Origin: Rossellomorea sp. AcN35-11
Lineage (GTDB): Bacteria; Bacillota; Bacilli; Bacillales; Bacillaceae_B
Length of the DNA stretch: 64,000 nt
Reading direction: 5' to 3'
Assembly (NCBI GenBank): GCA_030388825.1
Contig: CP128835.1
Span: forward strand, 3,528,001-3,592,000
The notes under the pieces are model-generated. The model had not been told where the DNA came from. It searched no databases and saw nothing but the letters and a program-made list of their open reading frames with translations. Each line of letters begins with the position of its first letter. The first letter of the stretch is position 1. Of the stretch, positions 56,212-64,000 are shown piece after piece. The translations under genes and the position numbers were made by a program.

Positions 56212-58608
56212 GGTTTCACCTCTCCTTTCAATACAATGTCGGGGAGACGAACAAACGGATCCCCTTGAGATCTTTTTTCAAACTCGAACACAATATCTCC
56301 ATTGTCATGCAAATATTGATTCACGTTCTCTTTCACTTCAATTGAGCCTGTTGATGATTCAGACAGCATCAGACTTTCACCCGATTGTGGATCGACCAAT
56401 GAAAACTGGAGGGTACTACCTGTATGGAGATTCAAATTCAATGAATGAAGTGTGACCTTCGATCCTTCTATTTGATCAGGCAGATGAACCGTCAACTCAT
56501 ACTTCCCGTCTTCAAGACCGAATTCATCCAGCCCCTTCTGTGAATAATGCTCAATAATCTGTCCATCAATCGGTTTTACATCCAGGTCCATCTGTTCATT
56601 ACTAAGAGTAAAACTCCCTTCATATCTCCCTAATGAAGGAAAATTCTGATAAAGCAAAGAGAAACTTTCAGACTTTGCTTCTTTATTCTTCATTTTCATA
56701 TCGAATATTTCCGCTTTTGTATATCCAAAAATAACAGGAGAATTATTTTCTTTATCTCCAGAAATCATTTGAGAGGCAAAGCTTTCCAATCGTTCTTTCT
56801 TTTGCTGCTTTATAGTCTGTTGATTCGGGAATGGAGCTGACATATTGGGATTCCCCATAGGTGATGATAGATAATTCGTTGAAAGTTTTTTATCCACCAA
56901 AAGGGTTTGACCTGCCTTCACTTCCCCTAATCGATACATCCTGGACCCTGACCAGATGTATACATCTGTAAAATCAAACGGAAAATCGTTTTGAATGGTA
57001 CCGGTTAACGTTTGGTCCTTTAACCCTAATTCAGGAATAAACTTTCCTACATCTTCCTTGCCGCCAGTCCCAAGCAACGTTCTTGTGGACCAGTATTCTA
57101 CATCCCTGAACGTAATTGAACGATGTGATTTATCCATCTCTTCCACTGCGAACTTGTACTGATCCCCTCCACCTGCACCATTCCTCATCTTTGCAGGTGT
57201 GATATCCAACTGATCTTTATCCGAAACAAACTGATAGTCCCCTCCGGAATTAGATAGTGAGCTGAAAGCTGTAATACCATGTGCACTTCTATCTTCCTCA
57301 ATTTTCAAAATACTCATTTGGTTCAAATGCGGCTTAGAAAGGCGATCTTTGGCACCTGTAATGAAGATTCCAGACGAAACCACGATGGAGATGACCGGAA
57401 TAAGCCACCATGCATGTTCCCGTTTATCCATCTTTCTTAACAAGAAGTAAAGAACAGGCACCAGGACGATTAAATAGAGTACCAGAATGACCACTAACGT
57501 ACTCACTTTAAAATTTGTGGTTGGAAATAGTTCGTTGATGTCTGCTACTTCATAATAGATTCGCTCCAGGAAACTTTGACCTCCTTTGGACTGACCCAGT
57601 AAAAAGTAAGGTTCTGTTTTAGAAAGGAGGTTCCCGAACCACTCATCATAATGTTCCCAGTTATTCAACGTTGGATCACCCAATGAGAAAGCTGTCTGCC
57701 ACACTTCGCCCAACCCCTGGGAACTTTTCACTACCAGGGGAATGCCATCCTGCTCAATGAGTACGTCTGCTTTTGGTTTAACAGACCCCTTAAAGATGGG
57801 TAATGTGGTAAATGTAGCCTTTATATTCTTCCTTACATTGAATGTAGAAGTATCGGAAAGTGTTGATTCCTCACCTGAAGCAATGGGCGCAATATCTGCA
57901 ATTGATCCAAGGGTATCCGTGACATGAGGCGCACCCCCAATGATGAGGACTCCTCCTGAATCTACCCAATTTTTCAGCGCCGCTTGCTGGTCATGATTCA
58001 GTTCAGCCATACTGAATTGATCGATGATCATATAATCGAGCATTTGAAACCCTGTCTTTTCTTCAGGAATATTTTCTTTTGTGAGAGTGATTGCCTCTAT
58101 TCGATTCCCACCCATATTTGTACCCTTGATCCCCTTTAAGCGATCTTGATTATCGCTCAATAAACCAACGGTTGTATAATTGCTGTAAACGAAGGTAGGA
58201 GTTAATCGTTTATCTCCCTTAAACTTTATTTCATTTCCTTCTTCCCAGGGTCCTTCAAACAAATGGATCGTTGCCTGATTGGCGTTATGCCTGATTTCAT
58301 CATTGAAGCCTGGAATTGAAAAAGTGTAGGTGCGTGTTGTGTTTCCCGGAACGTCTATGGATAACGCCCTGGCTCCTCCAGTCTGATAGGAAGGAGCATA
58401 GTCAAACAAGAGATCCCCTCTGAAATCCGAACCTGTATTTTCAACTGTTACTTTAAGGGGGGAAGCCCCTGCCTTCCTTCACTCTTCCATCGATTCCTTC
58501 TTCGACGGAAATTCTAATTTGTGCTTTAGCCAATGATGTATCCTGTATCATAAAGAACATCAAGAGCCCTACTATCATCACCAATAATGCTTTCATCCAC
58601 CATCTCAC
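56208..58608 (-). CDS. Secreted/membrane-anchored ectodomain protein of the ABC operon, frameshifted near the N-terminus
   Basis: Corrected length is 799 residues. A signal peptide ends near A-K-A (about 25-30), followed by a beta-rich region and a glutamine-amidotransferase-like fold (D-Y-M-I-I-D-Q-F and G-G-V-L-I-I-G-G, about 180-220). Two helices follow (about 365-385, 395-415), then a large C-terminal beta region. The frame is broken at six G (58457-58462): the N-terminal part stops in P-P, while the rest is open from there. GTG at 58608 has AGGGG 7 bases upstream. I do not recognise a named family. It probably senses or binds something outside the cell for the coupled ABC transporter. 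Confidence 0.75.
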
Positions 58609-58783
58609 TTGCATTCCCCTCTCTTTCTCTCTATGAGATAGATGAAACCGACAAGAGAAAATTTTCTATTTTTTTCTTCTTTTTCCTCTCTCATCCATCA
58701 CAAGTGTAATTTTACACTATTTCTGCAACTTAACAATACCCTTTTAGAAATTCATGTAAATTTTCTATTTTTTTCAAAAAAAA

Positions 58784-58815
58784 AAACGAAAAGATAAAAA
58801 AATATCTTTTCGTGT
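58784..58815 (-). terminator. Intrinsic terminator after dapL
   Basis: ACGAAAAGATA and its complement around a 6-base loop, then eleven T on the minus strand. Confidence 0.88.
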
Positions 58816-58825
58816 TTCACAGTCA

Positions 58826-59944
58826 TTATCCTAAACGGCCTATATAATCCGTAAGAAGAGAGATCGCGAAGTCTATCGCTTCTTCGTCAGGATTTAACTT
58901 TGAATGATGCAGGCCATATGGAGAATTCACACCAAGCCAAAGCATAAAGCCTGGGATTTCCTCAAGCATATACCCAAAGTCTTCACCTGTCATAGCTTCT
59001 TTACAAATGACGAGGTTCCGATTCGTTTCTTTGACGAAAGAAATGAAATCATTCGTCCATTCTGGATCATTGTATACTTGTCTATACATACTGCCATAAT
59101 CCACTTCAATATCACATTCATAGCTGATTTTCATACCCTCGATTAAAGATTCGAGCCGTTTTTTCACACTTTCCATCGATTCTGCCGAGAGGGTGCGAAT
59201 GGTCCCTTCCAACCTGGCTGTTTCTGCAATGATGTTCTGTACAGTCCCGCTTTCCATCTTTCCGACAGTCACCACTGCACTGTCTAATGGATCGACATTC
59301 CTGGACACGATGGATTGAAGCTGGGTTACAAAGGAAGAAGCAACCACTATCATATCCTTTGTATGATGAGGATAGGCAGCATGACCGCCTTTCCCTTTAA
59401 AGTCAATGAATAGCTCAGACGTATTGGCAAACAGGAGACCTTCTTTAATGGCCACCGTTCCCACTGGATATTCAGGCGCTATATGGAGGGCAAAGATTAC
59501 ATCAGGCTTCCATACTTTCATGATCTCACTTTCAAGCATAGGCTTCGCACCACCTGGACCCTCCTCTGCAGGCTGAAAGATAAAAAGGAGATCATCTTCA
59601 ATGGGATGATGGACGAAATGGGTTAATATCCCCAACTCAATGGTCATATGAAAATCGTGTCCGCAGGCATGCATCCTCCCTTCATGCGTAGAAGGAAAAT
59701 CCAATCCCGTTTCTTCAGTGATCGGCAGCCCATCGATATCCCCCCGGTATCCAATCATCTTTCTCGGGTTTGTACCATGCACTTTGACGAATAGGCCGGT
59801 TCTCCATGTTTTCATCTCTAATCGGTCAGCAGGGAGGCTTGAAATGTAATTCATTAAGTATTCTTGCGTTTTGAACTCCTGAAATCCCAGCTCGGGTATT
59901 TGATGAAGATCTCTCCTGATCGATTTAAAATCTATTGTTGACAT
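58826..59944 (-). CDS. dapL: N-acetyldiaminopimelate deacetylase (DapL/YkuR)
   Basis: A 372-residue M20-family amidohydrolase removing acetyl from N-acetyl-LL-diaminopimelate in the acetylase branch of lysine and peptidoglycan precursor synthesis. It has H-A-C-G-H-D-F-H (about 91-98) and Q-P-A-E-E-G-P-G-G (about 127-135), the metal and catalytic motifs, with a lid domain at about 175-285. It lies 110 bases after dapH on the same strand, confirming the pathway. GGAGGG precedes the ATG. Confidence 0.94.
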   Translation of the reverse strand: MSTIDFKSIRRDLHQIPELGFQEFKTQEYLMNYISSLPADRLEMKTWRTGLFVKVHGTNPRKMIGYRGDIDGLPITEETGLDFPSTHEGRMHACGHDFHMTIELGILTHFVHHPIEDDLLFIFQPAEEGPGGAKPMLESEIMKVWKPDVIFALHIAPEYPVGTVAIKEGLLFANTSELFIDFKGKGGHAAYPHHTKDMIVVASSFVTQLQSIVSRNVDPLDSAVVTVGKMESGTVQNIIAETARLEGTIRTLSAESMESVKKRLESLIEGMKISYECDIEVDYGSMYRQVYNDPEWTNDFISFVKETNRNLVICKEAMTGEDFGYMLEEIPGFMLWLGVNSPYGLHHSKLNPDEEAIDFAISLLTDYIGRLG

Positions 59945-60054
59945 GAGTACCCTCCTTATTAAAAATGTCTGTAAATAGATGAATATATGATTCTACAAGA
60001 AAAGAACAGACGCAGTCCGTCCGTTCTCTTTTCGATCATGCTATGTGGATATGA

Positions 60055-60762
60055 TTACAGCTGACGTAATTCTTGTTTGATTTCGGTTTTTGATTTTGTT
60101 TTTTCGTCAATGTCTTTTAGTTTCTTTGCTGGAGTCCCTGCTACAACCGTGTATGGAGCTACATCGTCCACGACGATCGCACCGGCTGCAACGACTGCCC
60201 CTTTTCCTACCGTTACACCTTCCAGGACAACGGCATTGGCACCGATGACAACATCGTCTTCGATGACAACAGGTTTCGCAGAAGGAGGTTCGATGACCCC
60301 GGCAAGCACTGCACCTGCTCCAATGTGACAGTTCTTTCCTACAGTTGCACGCCCACCCAGGACAACATTCATGTCGATCATGGTCCCGGCACCTACCACA
60401 GATCCAATATTAATCATGGCACCCATCATGATGACCGCATTATCACCTATTTCAACTTGATCACGGATAATGGCACCTGGTTCAATTCGTGCTTTAATCC
60501 CTTTTAAGTCAAGTAGTGGAATGGCGGAATTGCGGCGGTCATTCTCTACCACATAGTCATCGATTTTATCTTTATTTTCATCAAGGATAGCAGATAACTC
60601 ACTCCACTCTCCAAAAAGTACTCCTGAAGTGCCTTGAAGGAAGGTTTGAGATGATCCGAAGTCGATTCCCTCCAAATCTCCTTTGACATACACTTTCACC
60701 GGGGTTGATTTTGTACTATTTTGAATAAAAGAAATAATTTCGTTTGCGTCCATCATTTTCAT
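60055..60762 (-). CDS. dapH: Tetrahydrodipicolinate N-acetyltransferase (DapH/YkuQ)
   Basis: A 235-residue left-handed beta-helix acyltransferase adding acetyl to tetrahydrodipicolinate. An N-terminal alpha/beta domain (1-85) is followed by hexapeptide repeats (about 90-205) and a short C-terminal helix. The repeats include [12 protein letters not shown] and [10 protein letters not shown]. The pairing with dapL is the diagnostic context. GGAGGG precedes the ATG at 60762. Confidence 0.95.
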   Translation of the reverse strand: MKMMDANEIISFIQNSTKSTPVKVYVKGDLEGIDFGSSQTFLQGTSGVLFGEWSELSAILDENKDKIDDYVVENDRRNSAIPLLDLKGIKARIEPGAIIRDQVEIGDNAVIMMGAMINIGSVVGAGTMIDMNVVLGGRATVGKNCHIGAGAVLAGVIEPPSAKPVVIEDDVVIGANAVVLEGVTVGKGAVVAAGAIVVDDVAPYTVVAGTPAKKLKDIDEKTKSKTEIKQELRQL

Positions 60763-60857
60763 AAGGATTCCCTCCGTAATTATGTATAAATTCAGAATTC
60801 GTTTCTTGAATTACTTTATCAAATTAAAGGGTGGAAGACAACCCATATCTCTGATTC

Positions 60858-61737
60858 CTACGAGTTTTCATTAATGAATTCGTTTACAACTTCGACGAAT
60901 GCCTGCACTTGTCTTAATTGGAAAGCAGATTCATAACCAAGCATCCAAGTGTCCCTGTGAATCAGAGAATCATGCTCATCCATTAAAGGAATTTTGTATA
61001 TGTCCGCTTCCATGCCGTCTAAAGTGATTGCGGGTAAGATTGCGTAGCCGATACCGTTCAGGGTCATCTGCTTACAAGTCTCGATTTGATCGACCACGAT
61101 TGTACGCTTTGGTGTTGTTTGGAATTGGCGATGCCACCAGTCCTGGATTTCCTGATAATAATTTGAATCACTCTTAAATTGGATAAAAGGCCGATCGGTT
61201 TTCATGACCTCTTCTATGGACTGTATCTCTCTATCCACCAAGTAAAGAGTGTCTTGGAAGAGATGATGCTTTGGACCCTTCCAATCGGGAGTTCCCCTGA
61301 TAATCCCTATATGAACTTCATTTTCATAAATTGCTTTAAGTATCTCTGAGCTCCATCCTGTCATCAACGAGATCTTGGCATGAGGGTAAGTTTCGACGAA
61401 GCGTTTCAATACTTTGGGCAGCCAATTTTGACCTACTATGGATGCACAGGCGATCTTTAATGTACCGTGCACCTCATATTCCAAAGCTTGAATCCTTTCT
61501 TTCACGCTTTCTTCCTTTTCAAGCATTTCCTCAGCCAATTTCACTACAAGCTCACCTGCCGGAGTCAACGCAAGGCCTTTCTGAGACCGCAAAAAAGAGT
61601 CTTGTCCCCCACTCCTTTTCAATCGTCTGAAGTCTCTGGGATAATGCCGGCTGCGAGACAAACAGCCGCTCTGCTGCTTTTCTCATGTTCATTTCCTGAG
61701 CCAGTACGTTCAGTAGTTGATATTCAGAAAACGCCAT
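60858..61737 (-). CDS. ccpC: LysR-type regulator CcpC, frameshifted as written
   Basis: CcpC represses citrate synthase and aconitase genes in B. subtilis. The helix-turn-helix is intact (N-M-R-K-A-A-E-R-L-F-V-S-Q-P-A-L-S-Q-R-L, about 18-37). A run of six A (61591-61596) shifts the frame between W-G-T-R-L-F and L-R-S-Q-K-G-L. Removing one base gives 292 residues (293 in B. subtilis), including the effector domain and L-M-T-G-W-S-S-E. The start at 61737 has AGGTG upstream. Neighbours dapH/dapL match, and an ATAA-N7-TTAT box lies 13 bases before the start. Confidence 0.88.
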
Positions 61738-61750
61738 TTCATTCACCTAC

Positions 61751-61765
61751 ATAAGTTTTTCTTAT
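61751..61765. promoter_or_regulatory. CcpC-type operator
   Basis: ATAAGTTTTTCTTAT is a perfect ATAA-N7-TTAT dyad, the known CcpC recognition pattern, in the ccpC/TauE divergent gap. It suggests autoregulation. Confidence 0.65.
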
Positions 61766-61847
61766 ATTATATCTTAATTTATATTAAATTTCATTATTAT
61801 CTAGATTGGAATACACTGACTGTAGAAGCGAAAAGAGGTGTTGATAG

Positions 61848-62575
61848 ATGAGCGCGGTTCTTTTTTTTTACTGGATTGGTTGTGGCCATTGTTGGAACAA
61901 TTGCAGGAAGTGGAGGATTGATTGGTATGCCTGTGATGCTCTTACTTGGTCTGCCCATTCATTCGGCCATTGCAACGGCTAAATTTTCGAACATTATAAG
62001 TTCATTATCAAGCTTTGTATATTTAATTAAAGAACGAAAAGTGACGTGGAAAGAATGTACTCCCATCCTTCCCATTGCCCTACTGGGAGGATTGACCGGG
62101 GCATTTTTATCCGATATGATCCCACCATTTCTGCTGGAGTGGATGGCTTTTTTCTTCCTTTTGATGGCTCTGTCATTAAGTATTATGAAAGGGTTCAAAC
62201 CTAAACATACTCAAACCGCACACGTCAGGATTTATGGATTATTGTACATGATCAGTACGTATGATGGATTATTCGGACCCGGTCAGGCAACCATGCTTAT
62301 GTACACTCACTTATTAAACGGTATTTCTTATTTAAAAGCTGTGGCACTCACCCGTTTTCAAACGTTCGTAAGCTGTTTAGGTGCGTTTACCGTTTATTTT
62401 CATAATGGTCACGTAGAATGGGGGGCTTGCCATCCCTTTTGCACTTGGTGCATTCATCGGTGCTCAGATTGCAGTAAGGTTAGCATCTAAACTTTCAATG
62501 AAGCACGTACAAATAGTATTGAACGCCCTTACTCTCATTTTGATCTTGCAGCTAGGGAAGGGTTTATTTCTATAA
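61848..62575 (+). CDS. TauE/SafE family permease, two frameshifts
   Basis: A sulfite/anion exporter-family membrane protein with about eight helices in two halves. The ATG at 61848 has AGAGGTG upstream. The first break is the nine T at 61861-61869 and the second the six G at 62420-62425. Removing one base in each gives 241 residues, opening M-S-A-V-L-F-F-T-G-L-V-V-A and ending I-L-Q-L-G-K-G-L-F-L, with G-G-L-I-G-M-P in the first half. The substrate is unknown. It is divergent from ccpC, a placement not expected from B. subtilis. Confidence 0.8.
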
Positions 62576-62622
62576 ATGCATGTTCAATACAATGATGTTG
62601 TCCGAAAAGGTATGAATGAATA

Positions 62623-62651
62623 AAAGAGGATGACAAAGATGCCATCCTCTT
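62623..62651. terminator. Bidirectional intrinsic terminator
   Basis: AAGAGGATG and its complement around a 10-base loop, between convergent TauE and darB genes. Confidence 0.8.
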
Positions 62652-62684
62652 AATTTCCTCCGGTATGTAACTGTAACGTAAGGA

Positions 62685-63125
62685 CTAATCCTTTTTAAAG
62701 AGCTGTCGTTGAAGTTGCTTTAATACAACTCTCCTTGTCATAATACCTTCAAAGTACCCATTATCTGATACCACACATAAAAATGGATGGTCGACCAATA
62801 GTTCAAGTGCTTTCTTGAAATCCGCTTGTAAGGATACGCTTGGAAATTCAGTCGTCATGACTTCCTCTACCTTTTTTACATCAAGTTGTTCAAATTCAAA
62901 TCGTTCGAGGCCAAGGATGGAATCTGTAATCAAGCTTGAACTGATCAACCCCTGAAAGCGAAACGCCGGATCGAGTACAGGGATCGCTGAGTAACCACTC
63001 TTAGTGAGTAAAAGTAATGCATGTTCGAGGGAATTCCCCACTTGAACATGAGCCACCTTCTCAGAAGGAATAATGAAATCTTTAATATTCGTTTCTAATA
63101 ACTCTTTGTTACTCAATGAAATCAT
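62685..63125 (-). CDS. darB: c-di-AMP-binding CBS protein DarB (CbpB)
   Basis: A 146-residue protein of two CBS domains (about 15-75 and 85-143) with V-A-H-V-Q-V-G-N-S-L-E-H-A and Y-S-A-I-P-V-L-D-P, matching B. subtilis DarB (YkuL). DarB binds c-di-AMP and, when free, interacts with the (p)ppGpp synthetase Rel and with pyruvate carboxylase, whose gene is in this window. The place between ccpC and ykuJ agrees. No frameshift. Confidence 0.92.
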   Translation of the reverse strand: MISLSNKELLETNIKDFIIPSEKVAHVQVGNSLEHALLLLTKSGYSAIPVLDPAFRFQGLISSSLITDSILGLERFEFEQLDVKKVEEVMTTEFPSVSLQADFKKALELLVDHPFLCVVSDNGYFEGIMTRRVVLKQLQRQLFKKD

Positions 63126-63378
63126 AGATAACCCCTCGTTTTTTAATATGGGCTATTTTCTGGATGCCTGCTGCTTTTGACAAAGATGTTAGATGAAATT
63201 GTTTACCCAGAATTTGATACTGTGAAAATCAACCATTCCACTTAGCGCAATGGTAATGAAAACAGCCTTACGTAATGCAGCCATCACTTTATCATAAATA
63301 GTAGCTGATAAAGAATCACACTATACATTTTAACATACCGGAAGAAAAATAGTTGTTATCACATATTGTTTGGAGACT

Positions 63379-63406
63379 AAAAAAGATAACCGGACGGTTA
63401 CCTTTT
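63379..63406 (-). terminator. Intrinsic terminator after ykuJ
   Basis: AAAGGTAACCG with its near complement and TTTTT on the minus strand. The remaining gap 63126-63413 has no gene. Confidence 0.8.
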
Positions 63407-63413
63407 TTGCAGC

Positions 63414-63659
63414 TTAATCCTGTTGAGCTTCCTGAAGAAGTTCAAAGATTTCAATTGCCGTAATGTCTATGTTATCAAAAGGAAAACTGTTTCCTTTTTC
63501 ATTCATGACTTCAATTTCGAATGTATCTTGCTTAGGCAGGTATTTTACCTCACAGATTTTCTTCCCATTGTATTCAAAAAATCGTTGTTGAGTTTCCCCT
63601 TGTTCACCTTGTTCTTGTAATGTTTTTAATCTTTGTATAATTCCAAGAAGCTGAGACAT
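63414..63659 (-). CDS. ykuJ: YkuJ, DUF1797 family protein
   Basis: An 81-residue acidic soluble protein with a helix-strand layout, ending in an acidic Gln-rich helix. It matches YkuJ of B. subtilis (79 residues) in length, the R-F-F-E-Y-N-G-K-K-I-C-E-V motif, and position. Function unknown. AGGAGAG precedes the ATG. It is divergent from the MBL-fold gene. Confidence 0.9.
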   Translation of the reverse strand: MSQLLGIIQRLKTLQEQGEQGETQQRFFEYNGKKICEVKYLPKQDTFEIEVMNEKGNSFPFDNIDITAIEIFELLQEAQQD

Positions 63660-63815
63660 AAGCGGTCTCTCCTTTCCTGTTCTAATTCTTGGTCATAGCT
63701 TTTGCATTGTACCAGATTCTATCCTGCTAAATCTAATGTTTTGTCCTTTTACGACACAATTTCCTTTATAATGAAAGCATAGAAACAGCATCTTCCCTTG
63801 AAAGGATTGATCCGA

Positions 63816-64000
63816 TGAGTATTTATCGTATAGATTCACGAATATCCTTAGTTGATTTAATGGATTTGTCATTAAAGGAACGTACCGGAAGTTATATTAT
63901 TAATGAAGAGTCCCTAACCATTATCGAAACATCTGCAAGTCCATCTATACCTCATCTAAAAAAAGGTCTCTCTAAGTTAAACATTAATCTTGAAGATATT
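63816..64000 (+). CDS. MBL-fold metallohydrolase, N-terminal part (runs off the right edge)
   Basis: Sixty-one codons are visible, opening M-S-I-Y-R-I-D-S-R-I-S and including K-E-R-T-G-S-Y-I-I-N-E and T-I-I-E-T-S-A-S-P-S-I-P-H-L, which is the start of Bacillus MBL-fold hydrolases before the zinc motif. GAAAGGA lies 8 bases before the ATG. The H-x-H-x-D-H motif would lie beyond the edge. The substrate is unknown. Confidence 0.75.

Overview
This window comes from a low-to-mid GC, spore-forming member of the Bacillaceae, related to but distinct from Bacillus subtilis. The evidence is gene order. Read from right to left, it follows the B. subtilis blocks ykuJ-darB-ccpC-dapH-dapL-ykuT-ykuU-ykuV, yknU-yknV, ktrC, rnjA-rpoY-ykrA-defB-ykyA-pdhABCD-slp-sr1-speA-yktA-yktB-ykzI-yktC, ylaF-typA-ylaH-ylaI-ylaJ-ylaK-ylaL-glsA-ylaN-ftsW-pycA-ctaA-ctaBCDEFG and ylbA-ylbB-ylbC. 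Gene symbols rest on recognised protein families plus this synteny. No rRNA, tRNA, CRISPR array, insertion sequence or prophage was seen.

Layout. 0-4 kb: ylbC (partial), ylbB, a YugN-like protein, an AI-2E-family permease and an Eis-type acetyltransferase. 4-12 kb: the caa3 cytochrome oxidase cluster (DUF420/CtaM-like, ctaG, F, E, D, C, heme enzymes ctaB and ctaA). 12-27 kb: pyruvate carboxylase, ftsW, ylaN, glutaminase, the yla genes, typA, yktC, ykzI and yktB. 27-33 kb: yktA, nitronate monooxygenase, speA, the dual-function RNA SR1 with its SR1P peptide, a deacetylase lipoprotein and a Slp-like lipoprotein. 33-44 kb: the pyruvate dehydrogenase operon, ykyA, deformylase, a HAD phosphatase, a 23-residue cationic peptide ORF, rpoY-rnjA and ktrC. 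44-51 kb: cytochrome bd oxidase behind a Rex-type operator, and a heterodimeric YknUV-type ABC exporter. 51-64 kb: thiol-redox proteins, an MscS channel, an ABC operon with a decayed tail, lysine-pathway genes dapH/dapL, ccpC, a TauE-like permease, darB, ykuJ and the start of an MBL-fold hydrolase.

The genes centre on the pyruvate node and respiration: PDH and PycA feed the TCA cycle, CcpC controls that cycle's entry genes, and caa3 (aerobic) and bd (Rex/NADH-controlled) oxidases terminate the respiratory chains. SR1/SR1P, candidate cre boxes and a CcpC box tie this to carbon supply.

The most important technical observation is that at least eight conserved genes (ctaF, ctaD, pycA, a deacetylase, ykyA, the ABC-operon ectodomain gene, ccpC and a TauE permease) are split by small insertions. 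Nearly all are +1 in a homopolymer. Removing the extra bases restores family-length proteins. This looks more like sequence error than decay, although a 4-base insertion in pycA and the chimeric remnant at 53.7-54.4 kb may be real. The best candidates for something undescribed are the 23-residue amphipathic peptide ORF (41304-41375), the perfect 18-bp inverted repeat upstream of rpoY-rnjA, and the structured leader upstream of pdhA.
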